Assembly: GCA_025201705.1 (NCBI GenBank)
Contig: MU616828.1
Span: forward strand, 1 to 32,725
Direction: 5' to 3'
Source: Dissophora ornata
Lineage: Eukaryota > Mortierellomycota > Mortierellomycetes > Mortierellales > Mortierellaceae
DNA: 32,725 nucleotides
Part shown: in pieces, positions 10,608-22,951 of the stretch
Position numbering within the stretch: the first letter of the stretch is position 1
Layout: each line of letters starts with the position of its first letter
The notes under the pieces: model-generated
What the model was told of the DNA's origin: nothing
Seen by the model: the letters and a program-made list of their open reading frames with translations, nothing else
The model's database searches: none
Made by a program: the position numbers and the translations under genes

Positions 10608-12644
10608 TCATGGTTGCTGAGGAATAGTCGTGATGAACTGCTTGAATCCTGCAAGCGCGTCTGGGTGGTTCCAGAAAATGAGCGACACTTCTGAATAAAC
10701 CTGTTGTATATTGTTGTTGTGGTGGAGGTGTCGAACAAAGGTCAATGCGTGAGTTAACAATATCTTGGGGCATGATCAATAATTACTTTTGCTGCGAAAC
10801 GCTAGTTACCTGATCAATGGTCCAGCCCGTTCGCTGGTACTTTTCCAGCGCGAAAATAAAGCGATCGTACATTGACATGTCACTCTTAGCCTCGTACTAA
10901 TTACGTTGTCAAATGCGAGAGTGTTCGAGGTCGAGTTGATTAGTTGTCCTGGAGAGAAGCTCCTCCGTTTTTTGATTGAGCTGGCCGCGACTTACTTTCA
11001 CAGTCTGTACAAAGTCCTTTGCCTCAATGAAGTCCGGCGAGACAACAAGTTCTTCTGGTGGTGCCTTGGAGATGATCTTTGGCTCCATCACTTCCATACC
11101 GGTCGCCACCGACGGCAAGAAGCTACGGAACCGCTGCAACAGATGTGGGTGGTAGCGAAGGACGATTGATATGTAAAAGTAGAGCTACCAATTTGACAGC
11201 CAAGAGTCGGTGAGCAAAAAACGTGCGTATGGTAAACACTCCCCCATAGTATCTGCAAAATGCTTTCCAGTTCCTGTGAACGTACTGTTGAATATGAGTG
11301 ATCCTTTTGGAATTTCCTCAGTAAAGTGATCATGTGCTGATACATGTCCGGCTCCTGTTGTGATAACTCCTTGATAAGACTCAAAAAGTCCGCTGCTGCA
11401 TGGCCACTATTGATGTTGTTGTTCATTGCATGCTGCTGCGAGGGTTGCTCAACACCTTCAAAAGATTGAGTTACCTCTACGAATTAGTGGTCCGTGTGAT
11501 TTTCCAGTTGCTACTAAAGTTGACACAAATGTCAACAGACTTTTCCATACCTGATGTTGCCAGCATGGTCGAGGGTATAAATGATTGAGGCGCCTGACTA
11601 GAAGCTGTTGCTGTCCGATCCTTGTAGTCCGAGTACATCTTGGGCTATTTGTTGTTGTCCAGTCGTATTCCAATGTGTCCCGGTTCCAACACAGTAGCGA
11701 CAATACAAGAGATAAAAAAATAAGAAATAAAAGAGCGTCCTAGCGTGAGTACACTTCGCTTATGGTTCTGAAATGAGTCCATTATGCTCCAGCACTCTGT
11801 TTTCAAGCCTTAAGAGTCCGAAATATTACCGGAACCAATTGATTCAATAGACCTTGTGCCTCGGGCAAAAACTCTTTGAAGCCCAGCAGCAGGTCAGGTT
11901 GATCCTGAAAGAGGCTCATCACGGTCTGCACAAGTTGATCTAGCGGAAGACTACAGTAACGAAGAAGGTGCAAATCAGTATGGGGCATCCAGAATTCGCC
12001 ACACGACTCTTCTCTGTCCGATACCAGATCCGAGGAACGACATGAGAGTTTCGTGGTCGAGTGTTGGTCCGTACCTCAAGCTGTGATATTTCTCCAGGGC
12101 GTCGAGGAATTCTGTATAGATCCTGGGGTTGTTCTCATATGCTCTCTTGACCAAGCTAACATAGTCGACAGCATTTCTGTAGATAGGCAATGACTGTCCT
12201 GCTCCTGCATCTGATGCGTTTGTTACGAGTACGTTTGAATTGGGTTCTCTAGACACAATTAGGATATGAGTAATGGCAATAAAAAAAAAAAAATAAATGT
12301 CAGGGTCCACCGCGTTGACCCACACGCTACATTAATTCGGAGCACTTTGAGCATGAAGGTACTCACTCGTCGCTTCGCGAACTGTGGGCTAGAGAGACCA
12401 AGAGTTCTGCAACAGCCATACGGGATTCAGGTTGCTGTTGCTGCTGCTGTGGGTCATACTGATTGCTGAGTGCCTCCATCGTGAGGAGGTCTGCGTTCGA
12501 GTTGTCTTGATTTATGCCGTTATTGAGGGCCATGCTGATATTGTGGATGGTGTTGGCGGTGTCCAAGGGTGCGACAGAAAGCGAGTGGGCAAACGAGGCC
12601 GAGGCATTGGGATCCTCCTGGCCATTGAGATCTCGCGAAAGCAT
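10608..12644 (-). CDS. Sin3-like protein with three PAH domains only
   Basis: Eight exons join in frame: 12367-12644, 12075-12248, 11830-11950, 11551-11644, 11286-11476, 10996-11184, 10810-10896 and 10608-10700, giving 408 residues. The first about 115 residues are Asn/Gln/Ser-rich with a short poly-Gln run. Three paired-amphipathic-helix domains follow at about 119-185, 250-315 and 337-405. Each has the PAH pattern: a first helix ending in an aromatic (DYVSLVKRAY, DFLSLIKEL, DFVQTV), then Y-x-x-F-L or its variant, a spacer, and a -HPD/DQPD-L-x-x-F-FLP element. In each PAH an intron falls between the second and third helix, and phase agreement at all seven junctions supports the model. PAH domains bind short helices of transcription factors. 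The HDAC-interacting region and C-terminal half of Sin3 are absent, so the role may be an adaptor or competitor of Sin3; that is inference. Confidence 0.85.
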
Positions 12645-13372
12645 GGTGGTGGTGGTGGTGGAGAGAGAGAGAGAGTTATGTATTCGCAATTCTAAAGCAC
12701 GAGGCAGAGAGATCGCAAACGAGGGTGTTATTCCAATTTTCCGTTGGCAGGGCTGGAGAAGGGTGGCTCGCGTGGTTTGTGGGTGGGCGGTAGCGGTGGC
12801 AAAATGGGAGCGAGAAGGGTGAGGGCATTGCATGAGAGAGAGAGAAGGTTTCCACGTTGCGAGACCAAGGCCGCACTAAATCGAGCATGGCAATTCGCTC
12901 GAGGCACTTACAGAGAGATCAATCTGCGGCGATGGATGGTGGCGCGTTGGATGCAGGGGCGGGGACAGGTGCGGGAATGGTGGGCAGGGCAGAGACGAGC
13001 ACGCGCGAAGAAAGGAAGAGGAGAGCGAGGGAGGGATTGTCCATTCGTTTGGATTCAGCAGCAGAGGTCGAATCAGCAGAATACAGACAATAAATATCAT
13101 TGTTTTTGTTTTGTTGCGCATTTGTCCACTTGAGCAATTGAGGAAACGTCGTTGCTCCCTGCCGGGTTCGATCCCCGTCGAGTCCGTTGTTTGTGACGTA
13201 TTTCCTCAGACGACGGTTGTGGGTTGGGCGAGCGATGCCAAAAGGCGGAATGATGCTGAAGGGCTTTTCGCTCTTCTTCTCCATTACAATCTGCTCCATC
13301 CCTCACACCCCCCCGTCCTGCTCTATCCTCTCTTCCCAGCTTCGCTATCCGACCCAACATCACATCCACATC
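12645..13372. promoter_or_regulatory. Divergent promoter region, PAH gene and ARPC3
   Basis: These 728 nt separate the divergent starts of the PAH protein (minus) and ARPC3 (plus). The stretch contains a GA-rich tract at 12661-12674 and pyrimidine-rich sequence directly before the ARPC3 ATG. I found no clear TATA box and no protein-coding signal. A tRNA B-box-like motif near 13162 is discussed among the findings. Confidence 0.5.
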
Positions 13373-14363
13373 ATGCCTGTAAGTGACCGATAATCGACAC
13401 ACACACAATCGCCCTCAGCGCTTGCATTGCGGGATATGTCATGAAGGAGACGAACGCGTTTGACGGGAACAGCCTATACGCCCCCAGTAGCCAGCACCCT
13501 CATTAGCCAACAGCCATGGATGGAATGTCATCCGTTCAAAACAAGAGAGTACGATGGCAGATCATAACCTGCATGTGCCTTTTGCCAAAACCCCCCTTTT
13601 CGTAGGCATACCACTCTGCGTTCAATGAGGAAACAGACCTCCGCTCCGTGGGAAGCATGGCGCTTCTGCCCATCAAGACCCGCGTCCGTGGACCTGCCTC
13701 AATCGGTATGACCACCAGCACACTTGAAACTGAAGATATACATGGTCGAAATTGACAGCAGGCGCGATTGTAAAAGGGAGGCTATCCCTGCACGAACGTA
13801 ACGGCTACTCTGTTCTCGCGCTGACAGATACCCGTCTTTTACTCTCTCCAATTAGCCGACCCTAACGAGGAGGATATCATTGATGAGGCCTTGAACCTGT
13901 TCCGCGCCAACGTTTTGTTCAGGAACTTTGAGATTAAGGGCGACGCGGACCGCGTTTTGATCTACCTTATCCTTTTCATCACAGAGTGCCTCGGCAAGTT
14001 GGCAAGGAACCCCAGCCAGAGAGAGGCTGAAAAGATCCTCGGCACATTGGCATTGAGCAACTTTGCCATCCCTGGAGACGCGACCTTCCCCCTTAACGCG
14101 CTCTATGCGCCACCCAACAACAAGATGGATGCCGGTAAGGCAATGAGTGTCTTTCAATCCGCAGTTATTTGCTGAATCTGGGGAGGGAGGTTACGGTACT
14201 AACATCGCTTTTCATGAACAACGTAGATCTTCTGCGTCAGTATTTGTCCCAGTTGCGTCAGGAAATGGCCTTGCGACTCCCCGCCCGCATCTATGACAAC
14301 GACAAGCCAGGAAAGTGGTGGATGTGCTTCCAAAAGCGCAAGTTCATGAACAAGTCTTTGTAA
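13373..14363 (+). CDS. ARPC3: ARP2/3 complex subunit 3 (p21-Arc)
   Basis: Four exons join in frame: 13373-13378 (Met-Pro only), 13606-13705, 13856-14134 and 14227-14363, giving 173 residues (human ARPC3 has 178). Family landmarks in order are PAYHS at the N terminus, [35 protein letters not shown], the [11 protein letters not shown] helix, [21 protein letters not shown] and the C-terminal [16 protein letters not shown]. The subunit is a structural part of the ARP2/3 complex that nucleates branched actin filaments, for example at fungal endocytic patches. The six-nucleotide first exon is supported by a strong donor (GTAAGT) and an exact Met-Pro-Ala-Tyr-His start after splicing. AATAAA lies at 14509-14514. 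The gene converges on its right neighbour. Confidence 0.96.
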
Positions 14364-14689
14364 AACATGAAAAAAAAGAAAGAAATGAGAAAGGCGCTTC
14401 TCGCAAGATAACCCCGGGACGCTCTTTCTGGGACGCATACCCCCAACTCAAAGAATTATATATTCCGGCGAGACGAAATAGTCAGGAGATTTCAGCAGAC
14501 GCGCGGAAAATAAAGCAACGGATCACCGCAAATCAGACATCGTTCTTGAGCAAAGCTGAATTAGTCCCCTTCGGTGAAAGATCGGGGAGGCGAGGAGGTT
14601 TATTTACAAGTCTTGTCTAGCGAAAGGGGATCGCACACATCATAAGTCTAATAGTTGTGTCTGTGAGTGTGCAGGCGGTTCAGGGTGGC
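14364..14689. terminator. Convergent 3' ends of ARPC3 and the fission-regulator-like gene
   Basis: AATAAA occurs on the plus strand at 14509-14514 (for ARPC3) and on the minus strand at 14599-14604 (for the gene to the right). No coding signal is present between the two stop codons. Confidence 0.6.
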
Positions 14690-17004
14690 TTAACCGCCTT
14701 TACTCGACCCTCGTTGTCGTTTAGTCAAGGCTGCAGGAGAATCGGATCTAGCTGTGGCCTGCGGCGATGCCTCCGACCCACTCCTCGGTTTGAAGGTAAC
14801 GCTAGTGTACGGGGACGAGGTCGAGCCGTCAACGGCGGAAGATATTCGACTATCGCCAAGGAGTGAGTTGTGAATAGTGGCGTTAAATCCAATGTATCAT
14901 CGCCAGAGTCATATGCCACTGTCGCATGTTGTAGATAATACTAGCCGTTGTTCGTGTGCCTTTCTTACCTTACAAAAGGGCTGCCCGTCTTTCGCAGCCT
15001 GACCTTTTGTGAGCTCAGCTCTTTAAGAACGTTTTGCATCGATTGACTAGCCTCGGTCTGTGGAGGAGTCCACTTTTTCGGGGCGACCAGGCTCGTTGAT
15101 ACCTGAAATGGCGGGGGCGGTGGGGGAGGTGGCACGGAGCCGAAATTAACAGGTGATAACTGTGACCTTTGTAGGTCGTCTTGTCGTGCAGATACCAACG
15201 ACCGCAACTAAATACAGCATAAAGGTAAGCAATATCAGCATGTGTTTGATATAAAGTAGGAAATATCTGGTCGCATACAGGTCCATTTTCGGCCCTCCAC
15301 TACATGCCGCTTACCTGCTCCTTGATTGCTGCCAGTTCCTGCTGTAGCTCGTTCAGTTTTTGGTTTTCTATTGCCGAGGACTGCGACGGCGATCGGACGT
15401 GGCGCTGTTCTGGGTAGGTATCTGGAAATGGCGGTGGCAGTGGGGATGGTCCTCTGGAATTCAAGAACGGATCATTCTGAGAACCAGATGTAAGGGCTGA
15501 GGTCGGATGAATGTCGCTGCCTGTAGCAGATCCGGCGCGACTTGAGGCTTTTTGTGGGTATATTGCGCTAAGATAGCGCTTGTGTTGCGGATATTGACCA
15601 GGGCGTTGTTGGTATTGGTGGAGATAATGGTGCGTATGGCGATCATGCGCCTTTGCATTGACAGAGATGGATAGTGTTCCTGTTGCGGACGCAATCGAAG
15701 GAGTTTCACTGGGTTCCCTGCTCATTCGACGTCTTCTACTCACTGCTGAGTGGTAGTCGCTATAGTCAGAGTCCTCATCATCTTGACGGCCATCCACCGA
15801 AGACGTCAAGTCATCAGAGTCCAGGATGGCGCTCTGTGGGCGCCGCATGGACGAATAGGAGGCGTAAGAAGAGTCGCGTTTCAGCGATGATGTGGGTGTG
15901 TTCCTGAGGGGCGTTCTTTGCTCAGGGCTTGGTTGCAAATCTGATTCTGAACTGGAAGGATGGTGTGTTCGTTTTGCCGGGATCTCTCCGTGGTTTCCAG
16001 GCCAGGTCTTATGCGTCTGTAGCCGTCCAATGGCAAGCGGTATGTTTGACCCTGATGTGGGGGTTTGGTTTAGGCGTTTTGGCATGGTGTTTCCATGGTG
16101 TGCCGGCCAAGCTCTGTGCGACTGTTGCAGTTTTCCCTTGCCAGAAGGCGTTTCAGATCCAGAGGGCGAAGGATAGCGCACACGTTTTATTGACGCATCC
16201 GTCTCCTGTCGATTTAGGCGTGCTGTGACGGATGATGGTACTCGTAGTTGGCTTAGTGGCGACACATCATTAACATGGTCCATGAGATCTAATAGATATG
16301 GACAGTTGGCATCAGAGAAGTTGAAAAGGGCATGTGTTTGTTCTACCATGTTTGTCAGTGATTCATATACCTTGGTCAAGAAGGTTTTTTGTGAGAGCTC
16401 GATGTTTCTTCTTTAACGGCTGTCCTCTTTGCTTGACGACAGGTCCATGTCCAAGCAACGACTTTGGCTGGGGTGTAGAGGAAGAGGCTGTGAGAACGGA
16501 CGCCGAAGACCGTGGTTTCCTCACAGCCAACATCCGATCTTGTTTGTGGGCGTTGTCCTGAGCCACGGAACGGTATATGTGCAAGAAGGAACGGGATGTG
16601 AGAATTTTTCATGCGACACATCGATTACCGTCAATGGTCTCAGTCCAACAATAAAAAGATGGCATGGGTTTGTTGGGGGATAGCTGGACTCCTACCTCGG
16701 CGGACGCGTTGGGTCGTGACCCACTCTTGTAAGGAAACTGGTCAATGAGTTTGTCAAACTCCCTTGCGGCAACTTCCCGTGCATCCCTGACTAGATTCCA
16801 CATAGACCCTAGTAGCGAGGTGCCTTCCGCCGGGGGCGTGGCGTTGTCCTGGGCGATTGACTCTGAAATGTGACTTTCGTGATGCGATTGATGCTCCTTG
16901 TGCTGTAATGCGGGTGATGGGCTCCCTGTACTAGTCCTGCCCCTGGGCGTAATGCTGATTCTGCTGTGGTTGTCTCTTTGGAAAGCTGCGCTTTCCTGTG
17001 CCAT
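14690..17004 (-). CDS. Mitochondrial fission regulator (MTFR)-like protein, tentative
   Basis: Exons on the minus strand are 16696-17004, a second exon starting at 16557, a long exon ending at 15315, then 14969-15207 and 14690-14849. The N-terminal half is low-complexity, Ser/Pro/Arg-rich. Near the junction of the last long exon and 15207 is a coiled coil (LNELQQELAAIKEQLRSLV), then a poly-Pro run, then SMQNVLKELSSQKVRLRKTG. This order (coiled coil, proline run, LK-x-KxRLR motif) resembles animal MTFR1/MTFR2, which promote mitochondrial fission. The match is by pattern only. The junction between exons 2 and 3 is unclear: the frame moves by one between 16417 and 16343. This can be met by a 127-nt intron (16398-16524; 607 residues), a 28-nt intron (16343-16370; 640 residues), or a one-base error. 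The last exon is in a frame fixed by the phase-2 donor at 14969. Confidence 0.6.
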
Positions 17005-18025
17005 TGAGAAGGAGTGTGGATGTGAAGGGATTCTTTTGAGGAATGAGAAGGGTATCGTCGCTTTGGGCGAACAAAACTTTTATATTTTATTTTGGGACTT
17101 TTTTTTATTTTGTGCTTCCTCGGCATCTCGATGGTGGCTATGTTGGGTTTGGTTGCCACTAAATGCCACGACAAGAGTGCTCTTTCACAAAGTGAAAACC
17201 ACGACCATTTTTATCCGAAAGACTTCATTTGTCGAAATACCAGGTACATGAGTGTGGACTGCAGGACACGGCGGTATCCATAGAAATGCAAGGATTACCG
17301 CTGTGGAACAGAAATCAAGCGCGGCAGGCGAAATTACTGCAAGTAGCAAAGTTGGACGGCAAGCGAGAAAGCCAAGGGGAGGATGTTCCTGTCAGCCTAG
17401 GGGATTGACGGTGCAGTACGTAGACCGCAGCTTAGCGCGGTATCAGAAAAGGATCCCTCTCAAGGAGCGTGTACCGCCGTTGATTTGGCATTCTCTACTG
17501 CAACGGATTCTGGGAGCAGATCGCGCGAAGAAATGCATCTCGAGCACCATTAGCACTGTCGCGACCAAGAGGACAAGAGGCTTGCCGTTGGTTAACACCG
17601 CTGCATCGAATCAAATTGAGTGATATCCTATCGAAGTGGTTGAAAGTTCTTTCTATGAGAGATGAAGAGTTATCTGGAGAACGCGCCTTATATACCGGGC
17701 CAAGTAAGCCTTCTATCTTGCAATCCTTGTCAGCTCTTCATAATAGAGGCGGTATTTTTAAATGCATTAAACACGGCTGCAATACACAGCTAATTTGATC
17801 CGCTTGCGATCCCAAGAGAAAATCGCAGACACCTTTGAATCGACATTCCTGTGAGAGATCTGAGGACACGTGTATCGAGAAGAAAAGTGAGAGCGCCTCA
17901 GAAGCAACGAACCTGCGCGAATACCCACTGACGTAACGCTTTGGGAAAACAACAGCTTAGTCTAAAATGACATAGTCGGCATCCCATTTCTGAACAAGAT
18001 GTCCTGGTTACGCTCGTTTTGTGTT
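17005..18025. other. Intergenic, about 1 kb, no gene recognised
   Basis: This lies between the start of the MTFR-like gene and the end of MED7, both minus-strand. It should hold the MTFR-like promoter. A plus-strand ORF (17252-17623, 123 codons) has a basic, non-repetitive translation that matches nothing I know and has no supporting splice or poly(A) context, so I do not call it. Confidence 0.45.
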
Positions 18026-18030
18026 TTATT
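18025..18030 (-). terminator. AATAAA overlapping the MED7 stop codon
   Basis: On the minus strand the last codons read GAA-TAA followed by AA, so the poly(A) hexamer AATAAA contains the stop codon itself. If used, the 3' UTR would be only some 10-30 nt long. Confidence 0.5.
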
Positions 18031-19348
18031 CGATATCATCGCAGAGATCCATCAGCCGTGACTTGACCTCTGCATTTCTGGCTGCTACGGGGTCTAGGGA
18101 TATAGCGCTTATACCGGTCAGCGACTTTCTTTTTTCTTCACTACTGCTCAGCCGACGCGGTGGCTTTGTGTCCAATGGCGACGAGTACGTTGCTCCGGTT
18201 GATACTGGTGACGATGATAGTGTCGTTGCTGTTATTGTCGAGCTGCTTAGTGTTGACACTGATGCCGGTGTCATATCCACATCCATATCAAGTCCTGGAA
18301 CCGGGAGTCGTTCCTGTTTCAAGCTCTTCAGCACCGAAAGCTTTTTTCTCAGATCAGCGCACGTCCTATTCGCACGTACAAATACCAGAGCATAGTCCAA
18401 AGACATTAAAATCATTCGTTCTTTCATGAATTGCGATTCATCGACGTTCACTGTCGTGCTGCTCAGGCATACCTTCTCATTGCCTCCGTCTCTTTCTTTT
18501 TCCTGTCCAATTGTTCTTCCATCATAAGTCTAAGTGTCTCCCTGGCCTGGTGTGGTCGATATTCGTTCAGGATATGGTGCATATTGATGAATATAACTCG
18601 GATCTGATCCACCTTTACAGCAAACTAGCATTCACGGACAATAGAAGTAAGCAGTCGGTGAAAATCCTGGCTCAATTGTCCCTCGATCAAATTGAAAACA
18701 AATGGACGCGTCCTTTGGCCGCGCCTGTCTTCTTTTTTTTTTTTCTTTACCTCGCTCGGAGAGGTGGAGAGGGTATGAACAAGCTCCAAAAAGTTGAAAA
18801 CAGCGGAATGGTTGAGTTTCTTGAGTTCTTTGACTCGATCTACGCACGAAGGCAGCACATCCTGAATTAATAACAAAGGCCCCTAGAGCCACTGAACAAT
18901 CTGCCTTGAAACACAGCTGCGTTTCCAACCCCCTCCATACCAATAGATCCTTTTGGGTAAAGCTGCTCGATCCCTTGCTCCGCGAGGGTCGCTAGACTGT
19001 CCTGAACCTGTGTCGGTAATAATAGGTATTGAAGTGAAAGGAAAGTAGGTTGATGAGTCCATCTGATCCTGCCCCTTGCACCGCAAAGATTCCTGCCATT
19101 CCCTTTTGAATGATCCTTACTGGCCATGGTCGCCCAAACAGCCAATAGACGCCTTTTTGGACAGGCGGTGGTGGCTCGAGTGCCAGGATAGGAAAGGGAA
19201 GCGCTTCAAGGCTCTTCGCGATCTCTGAGTTCTCGGGATCAGCCTGTGCCTGTTCGAGGAGTTTGAGGTTCTCTTGGGTGTATCGTTGAAAGTAATAGGG
19301 CGGGGTTGGGAATGCAGCTCCTTGCTGTTGTGCACTTGCTTCCTCCAT
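18026..19348 (-). CDS. MED7: Mediator complex subunit 7
   Basis: Five exons join in frame: 19121-19348, 18941-19007, 18751-18839, 18473-18624 and 18026-18365, giving 291 residues (human 233). The protein starts with a proline-containing segment ending in PPYYFQRYT, followed by [15 protein letters not shown], then [27 protein letters not shown] and the hallmark [24 protein letters not shown] coiled coil carries on across the last junction. MED7 belongs to the Mediator middle module and forms a long helical dimer with MED21. The C-terminal about 90 residues are Ser/Thr/Pro-rich and longer than usual. Exon 3 was started at 18839, because only that acceptor restores Asp-Arg-Val-Lys-Glu-Leu in phase. 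The last exon starts at 18365, since the upstream open frame to 18451 is intronic. A four-copy 8-mer repeat ends three bases before the ATG. Confidence 0.93.
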
Positions 19349-19614
19349 CGTGAATGTGTGAATGTGTGAATGTGTGAATGTGTTGCGCGCTGGTGTTGTG
19401 TGATTGTTTCGTTGCACGGTTGAGTCTTTTCCTGGATCGCAACAAAGTGTAGGCGCGTGGATGGTGGCCCCCCTGATGTTGCCCAGGCGAAATAAAGACA
19501 GACCGCCTTTGCGCCTCATTTAAATTGAAACATTGACTTTTTTTTTTTACAGAGGGCACCGTTTGAAATGCAAATCGTGCTTGCGCGCAATGTTTTTATT
19601 ACTGAATGCAACAT
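19349..19614. promoter_or_regulatory. MED7 promoter / MetAP2 3' end
   Basis: Only 266 nt separate the MetAP2 stop from the MED7 start (both minus-strand). The minus-strand AATAAA at 19595-19600 lies about 15 nt past the MetAP2 stop, so most of the gap can serve as the MED7 promoter. Confidence 0.5.
19351..19382. repeat. Four tandem copies of TGAATGTG in MED7 5' leader
   Basis: An 8-nt unit repeats perfectly four times, directly upstream of the MED7 start codon on the minus strand (read there as CACATTCA). It probably lies within the 5' UTR. Confidence 0.9.
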
Positions 19615-21665
<2,051 letters not shown>

Positions 21666-21999
21666 GGTGGGCCGTGTTTGAATGAGGAAAGGTGAGGCAG
21701 ATGCATGCACTAACTTCAGAAAGAAAGAGAAAAAAATAAACAGCCGCCGCACTCTCACTGTCCATGACCCGTACAAACAGTCACGACTATAGCGGAAGGA
21801 GACAGGCGTGGAAGTGGTTGTGGATCAACCGCTCAGTAAGTTGCTCGTTTTGGATGGTATGGCACAGCGATCAGTCGGCGGCTACTCAGTCCGTTCAATG
21901 CGAATTCTTTATTTGAGCCACGTCTATTCAAGCCCGAAGTGAAATATCAACTGAGGACCCCACGAGCGTCAGTTGGCTGCAGGAGGAGCAACAGTCAAA

Positions 22000-22323
22000 C
22001 TACAGACGAGGGATGGAATAATCTGCAATATCGTAATCGAGGCAAATAAGGTCGTCAATGTTGGGACGAATGGTCTCCTGCACAACCTTGATGTGCTGGG
22101 CCGACTTGTCGTAGGTCTCGAGAGCAGCTCTGTCCTTGAAAATCATGGTGAAGCCATGGGTGAAGCCCTTGGAGCGGGCGGAGAAGTTGATGCCGAGGTG
22201 GACCGACTCGATCACACCGGGGAGCTGTTCGTGAAGAGAAGCGACGGCCTTGAGGATGTCCTGGGCCTGGTCTTCTGTCAGCGAGGGCTTGACCTTGAGG
22301 AGGATGATGTGGGCGACAGTCAT
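22000..22323 (-). CDS. Dabb (stress-responsive A/B barrel) domain protein
   Basis: This is a single ORF of 107 residues, about the length of one Dabb domain. It opens with MTVAHIILLKVKPSLTEDQ, the typical first strand and helix (His-x-x-x-x-x-x-K). It then has the central GVIESVHLGINFS strand, the GFTHGFTMIF strand with its conserved phenylalanine, and a C-terminal helix with YDKSAQH. Members are small dimeric ferredoxin-like proteins; functions include stress response in plants and catalysis in some bacterial and fungal pathways, and no substrate can be assigned here. The domain's last strand is odd: the ORF ends 12 residues after DDLICLDYD. A different frame just past the stop reads a typical ending (TVAPPAAN and stop), so a short terminal exon may have been missed, but I found no good donor. 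Minus-strand AATAAA lies at 21908-21913. Confidence 0.85.
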   Translation of the reverse strand: MTVAHIILLKVKPSLTEDQAQDILKAVASLHEQLPGVIESVHLGINFSARSKGFTHGFTMIFKDRAALETYDKSAQHIKVVQETIRPNIDDLICLDYDIADYSIPRL

Positions 22324-22951
22324 GGTGGGTGGATGAGGAAGAGATTTGATTGCGGAAAAAAAGGGATTGCGTGGGAAGTGAATTAAAAAATCTCCTTTTA
22401 ATCAAGATAATGACTGGCATGGATAAGCCTTTGCGACATCATTGTCTCGTCGCGTCATTTTTTTTACGCGTCCACGCGTTTTGTGATGCAGGATTTACAA
22501 GGAGGACAATCGAAACTCTCGACCCCTCCCCAACACCCGAACGTACCCTTCTTCACCTATTCGGTCTGCTTAGCAGACTGACCGTCGGCACATCGGAGAT
22601 CTACGATTTGTAGAAGCCAGAACATTGCTTCCGAGGAGGCCCAGTATCAGAACAGATAGCTGGACTGAAGGAAAGCATCCAAGATTTGTGCACCTTCAAA
22701 TGAAATTGACTCTCGAGTCTCGTTTGCCGCATTTTCGTCATCTGCTTCGGCGAAAATTTCACGCCGATCGCCAACCCTGCACAGGCGATGGTTGACCGTC
22801 ATTTTACCCATTGCAGAAAACAGCAAACATCAAAGCCTGAAGCAGCAATACAAACGATCACAGCGCGAGTGGCAGGATAGGCTCCGACCGAGAACAAAAG
22901 TTTAATTTATTTTCTGGAGGTTTCGAACAATTTTTATACAATAAAAGAAGA
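22324..22951. other. Intergenic: Dabb gene promoter and 3' end of unknown locus
   Basis: No coding signal was seen. A perfect inverted repeat with 6-nt arms and a 3-nt loop lies at 22564-22578. AATAAA-like hexamers occur on the minus strand at 22906-22911 and on the plus strand near 22940. Confidence 0.4.

Noticed and set aside
15461..16228. Plus- and minus-strand ORFs overlapping the long MTFR-like exon
   Set aside because: They are shadow frames of the long minus-strand coding exon.
17252..17623. Plus-strand ORF of 123 codons between MTFR-like and MED7 genes
   Set aside because: No recognisable domain, no poly(A) signal in range and no conserved splice structure. Not impossible, but unsupported.
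18366..18451. Upstream part of the last MED7 ORF, with its own Met codons
   Set aside because: The acceptor at 18366 gives phase agreement and continues the MED7 coiled coil, so this stretch is intron.
18840..18876. Earlier acceptor for MED7 exon 3
   Set aside because: It would put the exon in the wrong phase. The acceptor directly before the Asp-Arg-Val-Lys codons fits both phase and family.
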